Source of the DNA: Stromatinia cepivora
Taxonomy: Eukaryota > Ascomycota > Leotiomycetes > Helotiales > Sclerotiniaceae
Assembly (NCBI GenBank): GCA_014898415.1
Contig: RCTD01000001.1
Location: 3,286,001 to 3,350,000 of the forward strand
Direction: 5' to 3'
Length of the DNA stretch: 64,000 nucleotides
In this document: positions 26,232-37,776 of the stretch, in pieces
How positions within the stretch are numbered: the first letter of the stretch is position 1
How the letters are laid out: each line of letters starts with the position of its first letter
Notes under the pieces: generated by a model
The model's input: only the letters and a program-made list of their open reading frames with translations
The model's database searches: none
Told to the model about the DNA's origin: nothing
Translations under genes and position numbers: made by a program

Positions 26232-28150
26232 GTTTGCGACGGTTTTAGATTTTGTGTGGATGGGTTAGTAGGAGTTTTCGTGAGTTGTGTGAATGGATGG
26301 ATGTAGTATGTATGAGTATGAGTAGCCTTTTTCCTATTTTTGAAAAATAAGAGTTATGGATTTGGAAGGTTGGGAATTGTGGGTGATGCGAGCGGAGTAG
26401 AGAGGGTTTTGATTTTGATGGTGGGGGTTTTGATGGGTTGTCGATAAGTGGAATTTTTTTCCTTCTATCTGAAAGCGGCGCATTAGATTGCTTGCAACAA
26501 TTTATTTGAGACGATGACGATAGTTTATTAATGATGATTGCTGATGCTGGGATAAGCAAACAAAGAGTTTGTTTTTAAAAATAAATAAAATATCCTGGGG
26601 ACAGGTTTGATTATAAGGAGACTTTTTCCCTTTTACCAAAAATGAATGATGATTTGTTATTTTACTTACTTTAATTGAATTCAATAATATATGTTAGATA
26701 GTGAACTTTTATGGTTGTTAAGAATTGTGAGTTTTGTTTGAAGTGAGAGTGAGGTGAGTGATTGTCTACTTTCATGTGTGAGCCCCCGCGTTCGATTGAA
26801 TAGATGAGAAAAATTGATTATATCATCAATTTGTCAGCAATACAATTGGAATGGAAACATCGATAGTGGAGTCAACAAACAAATCAAAATCAGACCCGAC
26901 TTTGAAAACTAAGTGAAGTGAAGTGAAGTGAAGTGAAGTGAAGTGAAGTGAAGTGAAGTGAAGTGAAGGGAAGGGAAGGGAACAGAATGGATTTGGGGTC
27001 CAAAAATCAAATTGAAAAGAAGGAATATTCAACCTATTATATCTAAGTACTCACATCCCCCTATCCGTATTCATTTCAAGGCAAAAGAAGGCATCTAAAA
27101 CACGCGGAAGAATACCTGGTAGGTAATACCAATATCTTCATTTGTCCTTCAAAACTCCCAAAAGAAATTCCAACGCCTTGAAAATCCGTGGCACATATAA
27201 TCCCCTTTAATCTGCAGGCCTACCCAACTATAGAAGTTTTCTCTCTCTTTTGGTATTTTGTGCCGTTCAGCTATCTATCTATCTCCCGAGAAGTGGTACT
27301 TCATTATTAGGTACTTGTTTCACAGATATTTGTATCTCATAGTTGCCCAATTTGTTAGGTCCACTCATTTGAAGCCCACCTGGGCATTCATTCAATGCAT
27401 GCATGACGGATTTTGAGTGTGTGAGGTTGAAACAGCTCATTTCTTGGGACGGGTTTTTGCCTCGTAATTTCCTCTGTCTACGGAGTAAAGTAGATTTGTG
27501 TCTGCGGTCAACCGGTACTTTTTGGCTGATTTAACTCACCGATATGTATGTCGTACCTGCTAGGGATTCAATAGCCAATTGGTTATCATTTTCATTCTAG
27601 AAATGCACTTGTTAATTGTCAGCGACTTCTCTTACGCGGGTCTACCCCTCCATCGTCAAAGATGTTGCTTTGGTGGGGTGAATTTGTGATCTGTTGCAAC
27701 AGTGTAATACAAACAGATCTTCAACTTAACCGTCTCTTCTCCTAAATCAGTGCAGAAATTCAGATATGTGAGAAGTGAAATAATTGTCCTACCAAGAAGA
27801 TCAATTGAAGCTTTCTCCTATCTCATCCCGTTGATCCGTCTCATCGGAATTCTCCTTATCAAATTTTTTGTGCTTCCCGTTGTGATCCGTTCGCCCTACG
27901 AGGCTATCCAAAAAGAAATTCCACTGCTGCACTTGGCGGTTCGTCATACTTGAACCTATCAGGTACCGCCAAATTGATTGTCCATACTAATTCACGTGCT
28001 CTTGGCGGGGTCATTGATTTCCCGGATCTTCTCCGCTTCTCCGATTGTTCCTGTACTGTAGATTTTGAGTCAAGGAGTCAACTACCCATTGGCTTTTGCG
28101 CATTTGATTCAGTTCTGCAACATACCCTTTCATATCTACCTACTTCTGCT
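26232..28150. other. Divergent intergenic region, lactonase / phosphatase (1.9 kb)
   Basis: Shared upstream space of two divergent metabolic genes. It contains a pentanucleotide microsatellite at 26911-26985. The frame upstream of 28151 stays open back to about 27950, but I treat it as 5' leader because homologues start near the Met used here. No separate gene is supported. Confidence 0.5.
26911..26985. repeat. AAGTG/AAGGG pentanucleotide microsatellite
   Basis: About eleven perfect AAGTG units run from 26911, then the array switches to AAGGG for three units. It is non-coding and lies about 690 bases upstream of the lactonase start. Confidence 0.95.
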
Positions 28151-29240
28151 ATGGCTTCACCAAAATATCTTACCGGTGATCAATCTGCCATAAATGATTT
28201 TATTGATCAATTCGACGTGCGTTGAGTCAGTCCTACAAAAGCTTCAAAGCTTAAACATGTAGGGCAACGCTGACTTTCTTCGCTCTTCAGGTCTTTTTAT
28301 TTGATTGCGATGGTATATGCGATGATTACAATCCAAAATAACGATATGCTAATGGACAAAAGGTGTTCTTTGGTCCGGGGATCATCTCTTCGAAGGGACC
28401 GTCGAGACTTTGGAATTGTTGAGATCAAAAGGTTAACTCGGGAAACTCTGTTGATTGGATGATTGCTGATGATAAACTGCTCCAGGCAAGAAGATTGTCT
28501 TTGTAACGAATAACTCCACGAAATCGAGAGCCGAATATCAGAAGAAACTTACTACTCTTGGTATACCAAGTAATGTTGATGAAATCTTCGGTTCGGCCTA
28601 CTCTTCCGCAATTTACATATCTCGAATCCTCAAGCTTCCAGCACCCAAAAATAAAGTCTTCGTCCTAGGTGAAACTGGCATCGAAACAGAGTTGAAGACA
28701 GAAGGAGTAGAGTTTATTGGGGGAACAGATCCAGCTTATCGTCGCGACATTACACCAGAGGATTATAAAGGGATCGCAGACGGTTCATTACTCGACGATA
28801 ATGTTGGTGTAGTTTTGGCTGGCTTGGACTTTCATATCAATTATCTTAAGCTATGCCATGCTTACCATTATCTTCGTCGAGGTGCGGTATTTCTGGCCAC
28901 GAATACTGACAGTACTTTACCATCAAACCATACCTTCTTCCCTGGGGCTGGATCTATATCAATCCCATTGATCAATATGATAGGAAAAGAGCCAACGGCA
29001 TTAGGCAAACCAAATCAAGCAATGATGGATTCTATTGAAGGTAAATTTCAATTCGATCGTAAGAAGACATGTATGGTTGGAGATCGATTGAATACGGATA
29101 TCAAATTCGGTATTGAGGGTAAACTTGGCGGTACCCTAGCTGTATTGACCGGAGTATCTAAGAAAGACGAGTGGGAGGCCGAGAATGCTCCTGTAGTACC
29201 TGCGTACTATGTTGATAAACTAAGTGATCTGAGGGGTTGA
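28151..29240 (+). CDS. PHO13: Pho13-type HAD phosphatase (4-nitrophenyl/phosphoglycolate phosphatase)
   Basis: Four exons, 28151-28216, 28291-28312, 28363-28431 and 28486-29240, give 303 residues. HAD-superfamily enzymes of this group dephosphorylate 2-phosphoglycolate and other metabolic side products. Joining the exons produces DVFLFDCDGVLWSGDHLF, HAD motif I, with nucleophile Asp about D27 and the acid/base Asp D29. Motif II is FVTNNSTKSRAEY, and motifs III/IV include the Lys in GKPN and MVGDRLNTDIKFG. The second exon is only 22 nt and carries both catalytic Asp codons. Introns are 74, 50 and 54 nt. The length and cap domain fit the yeast Pho13 group. No defect is seen. Confidence 0.95.
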
Positions 29241-30108
29241 GCGGGACAAGGGAACGGATGGGGCCGAAGGGCGAAGGGTGGAGGGTGGAGGGGTAGAGAC
29301 GTACAACACAACATGGAAGTATGACCGGTTCCGTAGACAGTAGAAGATGGATGGTGAGAGACATTAGATGGAAGGTTAAAGTAGAATGAGTGGGTGGAAT
29401 GCCGGTAGAAAAGTATCGGTGTTAATGGGTATCATGGTTATTCACGGAACCACGTAGCAGCACTTGGTCACTTGGTAGTAGATCTAGCCCCTCTATTAGA
29501 CGCAAGCAATGAAAGTAGAGCGATTGCACCAACGTTTCCTATGAAACGGTATGGGTAGTCTTGATCGAGATAACCCTTTTGTCGTAACCTTCCCTTTTCA
29601 AACAATATTGAAAGATTTTAAATGATTTTAATCGAATGAAAGCAGACTTGTGGCTAAGGGTGGCTTTTCATATGGTAAGGATAGCACTCTTTATGTCTGT
29701 CTACATACTCCGTACATATGATAGAATCGGAAGTACCTCCGTATAGCTAATGTAAGGTTAAGACTTATCATTCACCAGTAAGATGTAAGTCTTGTAATTA
29801 TGACGGTATATAATCTTAAAACGTATACTAGCATGAAATAGTACGAATATTACGAATACTTGTTTTATGTGACAAAATGGGATCTTACTCAAATATCTCA
29901 ATATTTGATTGGATAATAATCACCGGAGCAAATACTCCGGAATATTTTGGGTAACAATTGAATAAAACCCTTATTTCGGTAATGACACTAATAATTTAGG
30001 AGGGGCAACAGGGCTAAGTCTCCTACCCTGTAGGACCCCTACTCTCTCGTTCTCGTACCTAGGCAAAATCCCTGAAAATCCGAAATCCCCTATGCAAACA
30101 CCCCCACC
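29241..30108. other. Intergenic spacer (0.9 kb)
   Basis: The left third is G-rich and probably 3' UTR of the phosphatase gene. The rest is AT-rich promoter sequence for the SET gene. No gene is supported. Confidence 0.6.
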
Positions 30109-32034
30109 ATGCCTCCCTCTCCCGCACCACAATATAGTAAGAAAAAAGGTTCCTTGGTGCGACCTTTTAACTTGGATACACCACTCGCAAACTTCTTTCA
30201 TCCAAAGGATCATGTTCAAAGCACCATGGATAGAGAAAGCGACTTGGAGGATGATACCTCCATCTTTGTGGGGAGACGACATGAGCTAACTGAAAGATTG
30301 GTGGAGGACCCGTACGATTTATTACTTTACCTCGAACGAGCTGGCGTCTATAGCGATTTGGGATATCCGGATCTGGCGGCGGGTGATAGTTACAGGGCTC
30401 TTTTGTTATGCGATGAATTGAAGGATGAGAGCTTTGAATATCATGAACAGGCTTTGGAAACGTTCAAATCTCGACTCGCGGAAGGGTTTTCGGACGATAT
30501 TTTAAAGAGACATGTTCATCGATCAGTAGATGGAACCGATGATATCATTGAGGGGAAGGGAATTCAGAAGGTGGATGTTGATCGGGTGGATGAAGAAGTA
30601 TATATGCGAATTGCAGATAAGGCTGCATTGCGATGTTATCAAAATCTCTCTTTGAGTCTTCTGTTATGCGGATGCTTAAAGAGTGCTTATGATTTTTGCA
30701 GCAGAGGATTAAAAGTTGCGCCTGATGATGAAGAATTGAATCAAGTGAAGGATTATATTTTCAACATGGCAAAGAGAAGGTTAAAGACTGATAAGGTGGA
30801 TATTTCAGAGTTACCCGATCAGGGGTTGGTACGACGCGAAATATATCCTTGGAATAACCACGAACCGAATCGTTTCTCGCAAGAATCCCTCAACTTTTTG
30901 AATCAGGAATTACAAGCTATATCTTCGAAAGTAGAGGTTAGGGCCGTCGAATTACCTACACTTGTGGAAGCTGCTATTGTTCAGGATGAGGATGGTAATA
31001 TACCAACGAACAAGCAATTGGGACTTTTCGCAACAGATGATATACATCCTGGTGAAATGGTTCTTGAAGAAGTTTCTGTTTTAACCGTTAATAATCGTCT
31101 CAAGGATGCACTTTGCGATGTTTGCAGTACACCGCTACCACCGTTGGGCAAAAATAGCACGGTAGTAGGATGTCCTGATTGCTATGACATCATGTTCTGC
31201 AACGAAACCTGTCTCAACCTCGCACTAGAAACCTATCACCCCGCCATATGCGAAAAAGACGTCGACAACATCTCCAAAGATCCAGATCCTAAAGAATCTC
31301 CTAATGCTCTCTATCTTTTACTTCTCGCTCGCGCATTAGCCATGTCAGCAACTCAAGAAGTACATCCTCTCGACCTCAAAGAAGTAAAATTCATTTGGGG
31401 TGATTTTCTCGATTCGGCTTCTAATGCGGTCCCTATTTCCTCAAGATCAGAACCTCCACCAGTCTGGACTCTACCGTTTTCCTTCTCAAGCAATATCTCC
31501 ACACCTCTTCATATCCTCGAAAAAATGGATATTGATATTTTCACCGAGCTCGCTTCATATGATCTCTGGATCCTCAATACTCTCTATAGTAAATTCCGCG
31601 GTACGGCATCAGCGAGAGTTAATTCAACGACGGGTATGCCGGAAGTGGCGGCTGTGCATCCGATGTGGTGTTTGGCAAATCATGATTGTGATCCAAATGT
31701 ACAGTGGGAATGGGGTGGAAGAATGAAATTGTGGTGTAGAGAGAAAAGAATCGATGGGAAAGGAGGCGTGAAAAAGGGAGAAGAGATTTGGAATCATTAT
31801 TGCGATATTGGGTTACCAGTTAAGGAGAGGAGGGAATGGGCGGAGGGGAGTCTGGGCGGTTGGTGTATGTGTGAGAGGTGTAGGAGGGAGGCGAGAGAGG
31901 TTGCGGGGGATGAAGAGGGGCAAAAGGTTAATGGATATGGGAATGTAGATGGGGATGCGTATACTCCTATTGGTGAAGAGATGGGTGGGGAAATTATAGA
32001 AAATGGATTTGTAGATGGAGAGATGACGTTATAG
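30109..32034 (+). CDS. TPR-like / SET domain protein with MYND-like zinc finger (SMYD group)
   Basis: One exon, 641 residues. SMYD-type proteins methylate lysines on histones or other proteins using S-adenosylmethionine. Residues about 70-250 form helical TPR-like pairs (LLLYLERAGVYSDLGYPDLA; LSLLLCGCLKSAYDFCSRGL). The SET N-part (NKQLGLFATDDIHPGEMV) precedes an inserted Cys/His cluster at about 336-381: CDVC, CPDC, FCNETC, then HPAIC, which matches MYND spacing. The SET C-part has NHDCDPNVQW (from residue 524), then GEEIWNHYCD with the catalytic-region Tyr, and a post-SET CMCERC. The acidic tail is variable. All signature residues are present, so the protein is probably active; the substrate is unknown. 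A second Met (MDRESDLEDD) lies 40 codons in and could be an alternative start. Confidence 0.9.
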   Translation: MPPSPAPQYSKKKGSLVRPFNLDTPLANFFHPKDHVQSTMDRESDLEDDTSIFVGRRHELTERLVEDPYDLLLYLERAGVYSDLGYPDLAAGDSYRALLLCDELKDESFEYHEQALETFKSRLAEGFSDDILKRHVHRSVDGTDDIIEGKGIQKVDVDRVDEEVYMRIADKAALRCYQNLSLSLLLCGCLKSAYDFCSRGLKVAPDDEELNQVKDYIFNMAKRRLKTDKVDISELPDQGLVRREIYPWNNHEPNRFSQESLNFLNQELQAISSKVEVRAVELPTLVEAAIVQDEDGNIPTNKQLGLFATDDIHPGEMVLEEVSVLTVNNRLKDALCDVCSTPLPPLGKNSTVVGCPDCYDIMFCNETCLNLALETYHPAICEKDVDNISKDPDPKESPNALYLLLLARALAMSATQEVHPLDLKEVKFIWGDFLDSASNAVPISSRSEPPPVWTLPFSFSSNISTPLHILEKMDIDIFTELASYDLWILNTLYSKFRGTASARVNSTTGMPEVAAVHPMWCLANHDCDPNVQWEWGGRMKLWCREKRIDGKGGVKKGEEIWNHYCDIGLPVKERREWAEGSLGGWCMCERCRREAREVAGDEEGQKVNGYGNVDGDAYTPIGEEMGGEIIENGFVDGEMTL

Positions 32035-32678
32035 GGGAAAGAAAATTTAGTGCCAGATGGTATTTGAAGATTTAGACGAATACCGGTAGTTAGTTGACTT
32101 GAATAAACGAGGATTTGGATAGGATGGGATACGATAGGATAGTCGATCAGTTGGACTTGGAGAGGGGGAAAATAAATAAATGCTTGCATGTGTATGGGTA
32201 TAAGTATGAGTACGAGTATCAGGATTGGGGATGAGGATTGTGGATTAGATGTTGAGCAAAATATTAAGTATAAAGAAAGATAAAGATAAAGATAAAGTTA
32301 AAGGGAATTATATACGGTTTTTTACCTCGTTTCTTTTAGGAGCTTGATTTTTTGATGGCAGTTGGGTGTTTGGGAGATTATTTGAATAGTGATATTGACG
32401 ATAGTAGTAATGGTAGTGTAAGTATAAATGCGAGAAGAGAATTTAGTATCGGTGATCAATGATTGATCAGTGATTGATCAGTGTTGGGTTTAAGTATGAA
32501 AGGTAGAGTTAGAGATAGAGATAGAGATGTAGGATGTAAAGAGTCTGAGGATCAACGCATGTGAAATCAGGCGGGATTGAGATTGAGATTGAAGATGAAA
32601 ATGATGGGTCAGTTGTAAGGATTTCGGGAAGGGAATTTGGTATGTATGTATATGTGCTAGTTAGGTAGTTAGGTGGAT

Positions 32679-32786
32679 GTGAGGAGGAAGAGTGAGGAGG
32701 GAGAGTGAGGAGGAAGAGTGAGGAGGAAGAGTGAGGAGGAAGAGTGAGGAGGAAGGGTGAGGAGGAAGAGTGAGGAGGAAGAGTGA
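32679..32786. repeat. 13-bp purine minisatellite
   Basis: About eight copies of GTGAGGAGGAAGA, with a few G/A variants, form an all-purine strand apart from one T per unit. Such strand asymmetry can form triplex DNA. Confidence 0.9.
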
Positions 32787-33499
32787 GTTGTAGTTGAGTA
32801 AGGTGGTGGATTGGTAGGTGATGATGCGGCCAAGGCGACGCGGGAGGCGAAGGCGGGAGTTCAAAAGGGCGGCATTGCACGAGACTGTAATAACATGCAG
32901 TTTGAATATGCTTTCCGCAGCCACTACATGTCTCCGCATTGTCATAGTTGATGGTACGGCACTCATCAAGGCCCTAGAGTAAAAATGCCAGATATGATAT
33001 CTCGATGATTGAGGAGTTCAGCCGGTTCAGTGGCAACGTACTGTGAAGGTCGGATTTTGGCCAGGAACAGTTGCAGTCCAGTGACATACAATGCGGAAGC
33101 ATTGCCACGTCCAAGGTATGAGATCAGTGAGAGTGTGGTGATCGTGGTAAGGTATTTGGGAGCTTTGTGACATTGTGCTGTGGTGAAGATCTTCTGGTAA
33201 AGTATTTGAAGTTTTGGATGTAATATTTTCGAAGTTGGATAGAGAAAGAAAATAAGGGTACCCAAGGGGAAGAAGCAGTGATATTTAAGCACATTCTCTC
33301 GAAGCTAAGAGGCCGAAAATGAGCGTTTTGCACCCCGATTTTAGAGTCAGGGGGTGAAAGCTTGAAGAATTCCCAGTCGTTTCATGGTTTTATGACAGGC
33401 TTCAAGCAAAAGAATTCGAGTTTGAGGATGATGTGAAGGTTATTTTGGAATCCGAATGACGTGTGTGGAAGTTGAAAATCGTTAGAGTGTTGCCAGATG

Positions 33500-34760
33500 T
33501 TACCAAATGTATGTGTTTGGGACTCATTACCACTATTATGACTGTCAAAACCAAATAATGTCTGTTTGGCCAGTCATTTCAAACTCTGAATAACGAGTAT
33601 AAAATCAAAATGTGATTAGATGTGGCTGTAAACGTGTATTTAGCACGAAAAGTATGAGTCTGGCTATGAAATATAGCTAATTTTACAGTCATACTGCACC
33701 CTTGATGATGATATAGAGTCATGAAATGGTTAGATGTGGTCGCAAATCTGATTTAGGGACTCATCATCACGACTATAAGTATGAATAATGAATTCCAATT
33801 ATTTGTCCACTCACTATAAACCCTTAGCGACGGTGTGACTGGATGCGGTATGACTTGGGAATAGACTTAAGCATCTTTTGGTACTCATAAATATCATTAT
33901 GGGTCTGTAGAATTAATACTGGCTATATTGGTAGTCATTCTTGCTTCCTGGAGATAAGTTTGTAGGGTTGAAAATGACAAAGCCGGAGTATGATAATAAA
34001 GGAGTGAATAAATTAGTCGAAAATGATCGATAAGTGGAAAATATTGATAGACATTCCATTTGATTTTGATGAATAACATTATGAATAACGTTATACATTG
34101 CTCTGGGGCCCATGAGCTCAAGAATGAAGCGCTTGATTCTCCAGGTTGGACTTGAACAATGATACAACAAAAGGGCTCTAAATATCCACGGAGGATTCGA
34201 AGAAATGTACTCGGGGCTATGCGTGATTTGAACAAGGTATCGGTGCTTTCAGTACTCATTCTTGATTATCAGAGAAATATGCTTGAATAGCAACGTGGAG
34301 TTGGGATAATATGACTCCACGACGACAAGGGTGATAGTGGATAAATAGTGTACATCACTGTAACAATCATCTTGGTATGAAAATCACTTTATGATTGAGG
34401 CGAGAGCAATTAATGGATGGAAAATGATTGATGAATATCTTCTTCAACAGCGATAACTGTAATCAAAAAACGAAGCTGGAGATGGATATCGAATAAGTAA
34501 AAAAGTATCGATGAGCATTGCTAATGACTGATGAATAACATCAACATTTTCGAAGACTCACTAAATATCCAGGTTGGAATTGAACAATTCTGTAAAACTA
34601 ACCTAATACAGGATTCGTACAATAAATTTATATTTTCAAATGAGATTTGGAAGATATAATCAGTGGTTTGAGACCACTGGTTTCAATCCCCATTTCAAAT
34701 TTTAAACATTTCATCTGAAATCCACAATGATAAAAGTAGACATCCAAACTGTCGTTTTGG
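33500..34760. repeat. Diverged direct duplication of non-coding sequence
   Basis: Similar word orders recur. GATGAATAACAT is followed by CCAGGTTGGACTTGAACAAT (near 34140) and again by CCAGGTTGGAATTGAACAAT (near 34570). GGGACTCATTACCACTATTA (near 33519) resembles GGGACTCATCATCACGACTA (near 33757), each next to a TTAGATGTGG word. Copies are too diverged to define exact unit ends by eye. It may be an old, mutated repeat family. Confidence 0.4.
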
Positions 34761-35251
34761 AAAACGTGCAAATTCGACTTGAACAACGCATATAATATTT
34801 CCAACAGACCATTTTGAATCCTTAAGCTGAACCCACATCATATATTCAATAGCTTGGAAACTCTTTCAAAATATTCACCCAACGAAAATGCAATAGGTTG
34901 CTCCAAAAAAAGCCCAAGTAATACTGGAACATTGTATAAAATAATGCTATGTTGAAGCTGGCACTCGAATATCATCCCGTATTCCAACTCCGGTATGATA
35001 CTGAAACATACTTGGGTGCAGTATCTAGATTTGGAAGTATCATTTGATGGATCTCCGTTTTCATGTCCAAATATGAACAGGACGTTGAAAAGAGATTCGG
35101 CTAAGTCGGAATCTCTTCGGCATTTATGCCCCGCCGCGGGGTAATGGCCTAATCTCTCCTCCATGATCAATAACATAGCTTTGAATCTCAAAAAAGAAAG
35201 AAATTCACGCTCATGATACTCTGAATACATACATACATATCATAGATCACC

Positions 35252-36512
35252 ATGTCTTCCACTTTCTCCCCCAAAAAGATTGTACTTAAAGGAAGTCCAA
35301 AAGAGGTAAATCCTGTTTCTCACATTCTCCTCCATACCGACCCGCCCCACTTTCTATCAATCAACATCTCACATATCCTAGATAGGACTTCAACATGGCA
35401 GTCTTCTATCATCCGAGATCAAAGATCAGATAAAGATATATGATGCAATGTTCCAATCCACATCCTCATTATCATGGTCCCAAGTCCACGAAATTGCACG
35501 GGAATTCCAAACCACAATTCAAAAACTAACACCAGATATCTATGATGAAATGATAGGTATTGCTGAGGGCGCGGGTGTTGATATTCTGGATATTATAGCG
35601 CTTAATTGTAGGAGTGAGATTGCGTTGGGAAGGTTTACCGATGGATGTACGAGTTTGGGATGGAAAATGCAAGACAAGGAGGAAGGAAAAGTCGTGTTGG
35701 CGCAGAATTGGGATTGGACTGAGAATGTCATGAAGAATTTGGCGTTGGTTGAAATAGAAAGAATAGGGAAAGAGAAGATTTGGATGGTCACTGAGGTATG
35801 TTTTCATGCTTCTTATCTTTATATTTCTCGGTCATCTTAGATGATGTGGTGAAGTAACCAAACAACACAGGCTGGCATCGTGGGTAAAATTGGTTTCAAT
35901 TCACCCGGCGTTGGTGTGTGTCTCAACGCTATCAGGACTCGTCCAACGGATACCTCAAAGCTTCCAATCCATATTGCGCTGCGCATTTGTCTAGAAAGTA
36001 GCAGTGTAGAAAATGCTACAGCTACGATTGAGAAGCTAGGTGGTGTGGCCTCGAGTCAGCACATCCTGATAGCCGATAAGAGTAAAGTGTTAAGTATGGA
36101 ACTTTCACCTGTGGGAAACTGCTTTTTGGAGCCATGTGATGATGGTTTTGTGGCCCATACAAACCATTTCATCAAGAATGATTTGGTGACCGAGCCATTT
36201 TGGCTTAAGGGGAGTCCAGTGAGACTTGAGAGGGTCAACTTACTAGCTAGCGAACTAGTTGGTGATTTGAAAAATGGGTTGGAAATAAAGGAAGGGGTTG
36301 GAAAAATGTTGAGGCAAAGAATCTTCTCAGATACGTTTAATACTCCGCAAGCGATTTGCTGCCAAGAGGATCCGAGTCGACCAAAGGAAACGAGAAATAG
36401 CACGCTTTTTAATATAGTCATGGTACTAGAGGCTGGAAATCCATCTGCTGAAGTTGTGTTTGGGAAACCAGGGATGACGGAAGGAGAGGTATTGAGAATG
36501 CCATGGACTTGA
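35252..36512 (+). CDS. Acyl-CoA:isopenicillin N acyltransferase-like protein (peptidase C45 family)
   Basis: Three exons, 35252-35305, 35382-35795 and 35871-36512, give 369 residues, close to the 357 of penicillin acyltransferase. These Ntn-hydrolases self-cleave before a Cys that becomes the N-terminal nucleophile. Here that residue is C107 in RFTDGCTSLGW, matching the Gly-Cys-Thr cleavage context. Upstream are EIGLQHGSLLSSEIKDQI and ALNCRSEIAL, both typical. Downstream are LAQNWDW, the Asn/Asp substrate-pocket motif, FNSPGVGVCLNAI and FVAHTNHF. The first exon is only 54 nt and gives a Lys-rich lead. A C-terminal peroxisomal signal is not evident (ends MPWT). No IPNS or ACVS gene is nearby, so penicillin biosynthesis is not implied. 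It more likely acts on another amide, as in the fungal aatB-like paralogues. Confidence 0.9.
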
Positions 36513-37776
36513 ATTTTCCGTCATTGGGGTGTGGTATTATTAAACACCCGCTATTTTGGACTAAGAAGTATCGGGACACGGCTTTCTGGAGTCAAGAGAT
36601 GAAGCATAGTTATTCATTGATTATCAGCTAGTGAAGCGGGCGTACAGGAACGTCGGTTAAATGTTGTTTTTGCATCTCTTTCATCCTTCATTTTGATCTT
36701 CGTTAGAATATCTTGCTTGATAATTCACCTAGTCTCAAATTCGAATACTTTTATCATCTACTTTGTATCTTTCCTTAGCTCAACCTTATGCATTGCCTGA
36801 AAGTTCAGCTACACATTACAGAATCACGGTACCGCAATATACAATCAGTCTGTGCATAATACATGCTTGAATCGAGGGCCCCTCATCCGAGGCTCGGATA
36901 ACCACAAGTCAATTCCGTCAGACCAAGAGCTCTTCGATTGCATCATGCACTCCCCGTTCGAGCAAATGAGACCTTGATCGTATCTATGGCGATTTACACT
37001 TCAATGGTATAAGGAACAAGTTCTCCGAACATTTATTCTTCGGGACCCCATTTGAACGATATCGACCCCACAATAAACGCAAAAATATCCTAGAATTTCG
37101 CGACTAAAAATAATTCCAGTGGTGATCGAAAGGTCACCCAATGAAAGAACTATCTTCTCCAAAACTTTGGTACAATTGCCAATTGTGAGAACTCAAGCCC
37201 CAATATATGCTTCGCCACCAAACACCCCTTTTCCACCCCAAACGAGGTCAGATATCCACTAGGTAATCAACAAAACTAATTGAGGTATAAGCTTTTTGCG
37301 CTAGATTTAAAGTGTGATTGCGCTATAGTACAGTAGCCGGGAGTCATATATATATCCTGGATGCTTTATTGTGTAATGTTTAGTACTACCATACCGTTAA
37401 CTTGACAAGTTCAGACTCTCGGATAGGGATGTTGTGGAATAAGTGATGGGTGAGCAGTGTTGGAGATGGTGCAGTTAGTTTTCTTTCCTTGTTGAGATTC
37501 TAGGTCAGTGCCAAATCATTTCAAGGAAAGCAATACCCAGTCACAGTGTGTCTAATATTCCGGAATTTAATCCAACTATTAGAGCGTTTGAATATTGACA
37601 TGATTTTGAACATTGAATCATTAGAATTGTAGATTCTCCTCAGATATCTAAACCATTTTCAATGATTAATAACTTTTCGAATGAAGAAAACTCTCACTAA
37701 TCCGAACTATCGGATACACTGCCTAACCATGAAACGTTCTACTCGTCAATGTTGTACCAGATTTTTCTTTCCCACT
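36513..37776. other. Intergenic region (1.3 kb)
   Basis: AT-rich on the whole, with no frame above 60 codons on either strand. It includes the 3' flank of the acyltransferase gene. Nothing else is supported. Confidence 0.6.

Larger units (their letters stand above)
32035..35251. other. Gene-poor region with repeats (3.2 kb)
   Basis: Contains a minisatellite (32679-32786) and a diverged duplicated non-coding tract (about 33500-34760), listed separately. Open frames at 32966-33292, 33897-34259 and 34838-35230 (all minus) have no recognisable domain, and the last is punctuated by rare-codon, AT-rich sequence. A small hairpin (arms CAGTGGT/ACCACTG) lies at 34661-34679. No gene is supported. Confidence 0.45.

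Noticed and set aside
34661..34700. Hairpin followed by GGTTTCAATCCCC, resembling a tRNA T-arm
   Set aside because: No D-arm, anticodon arm or acceptor stem can be folded around it.
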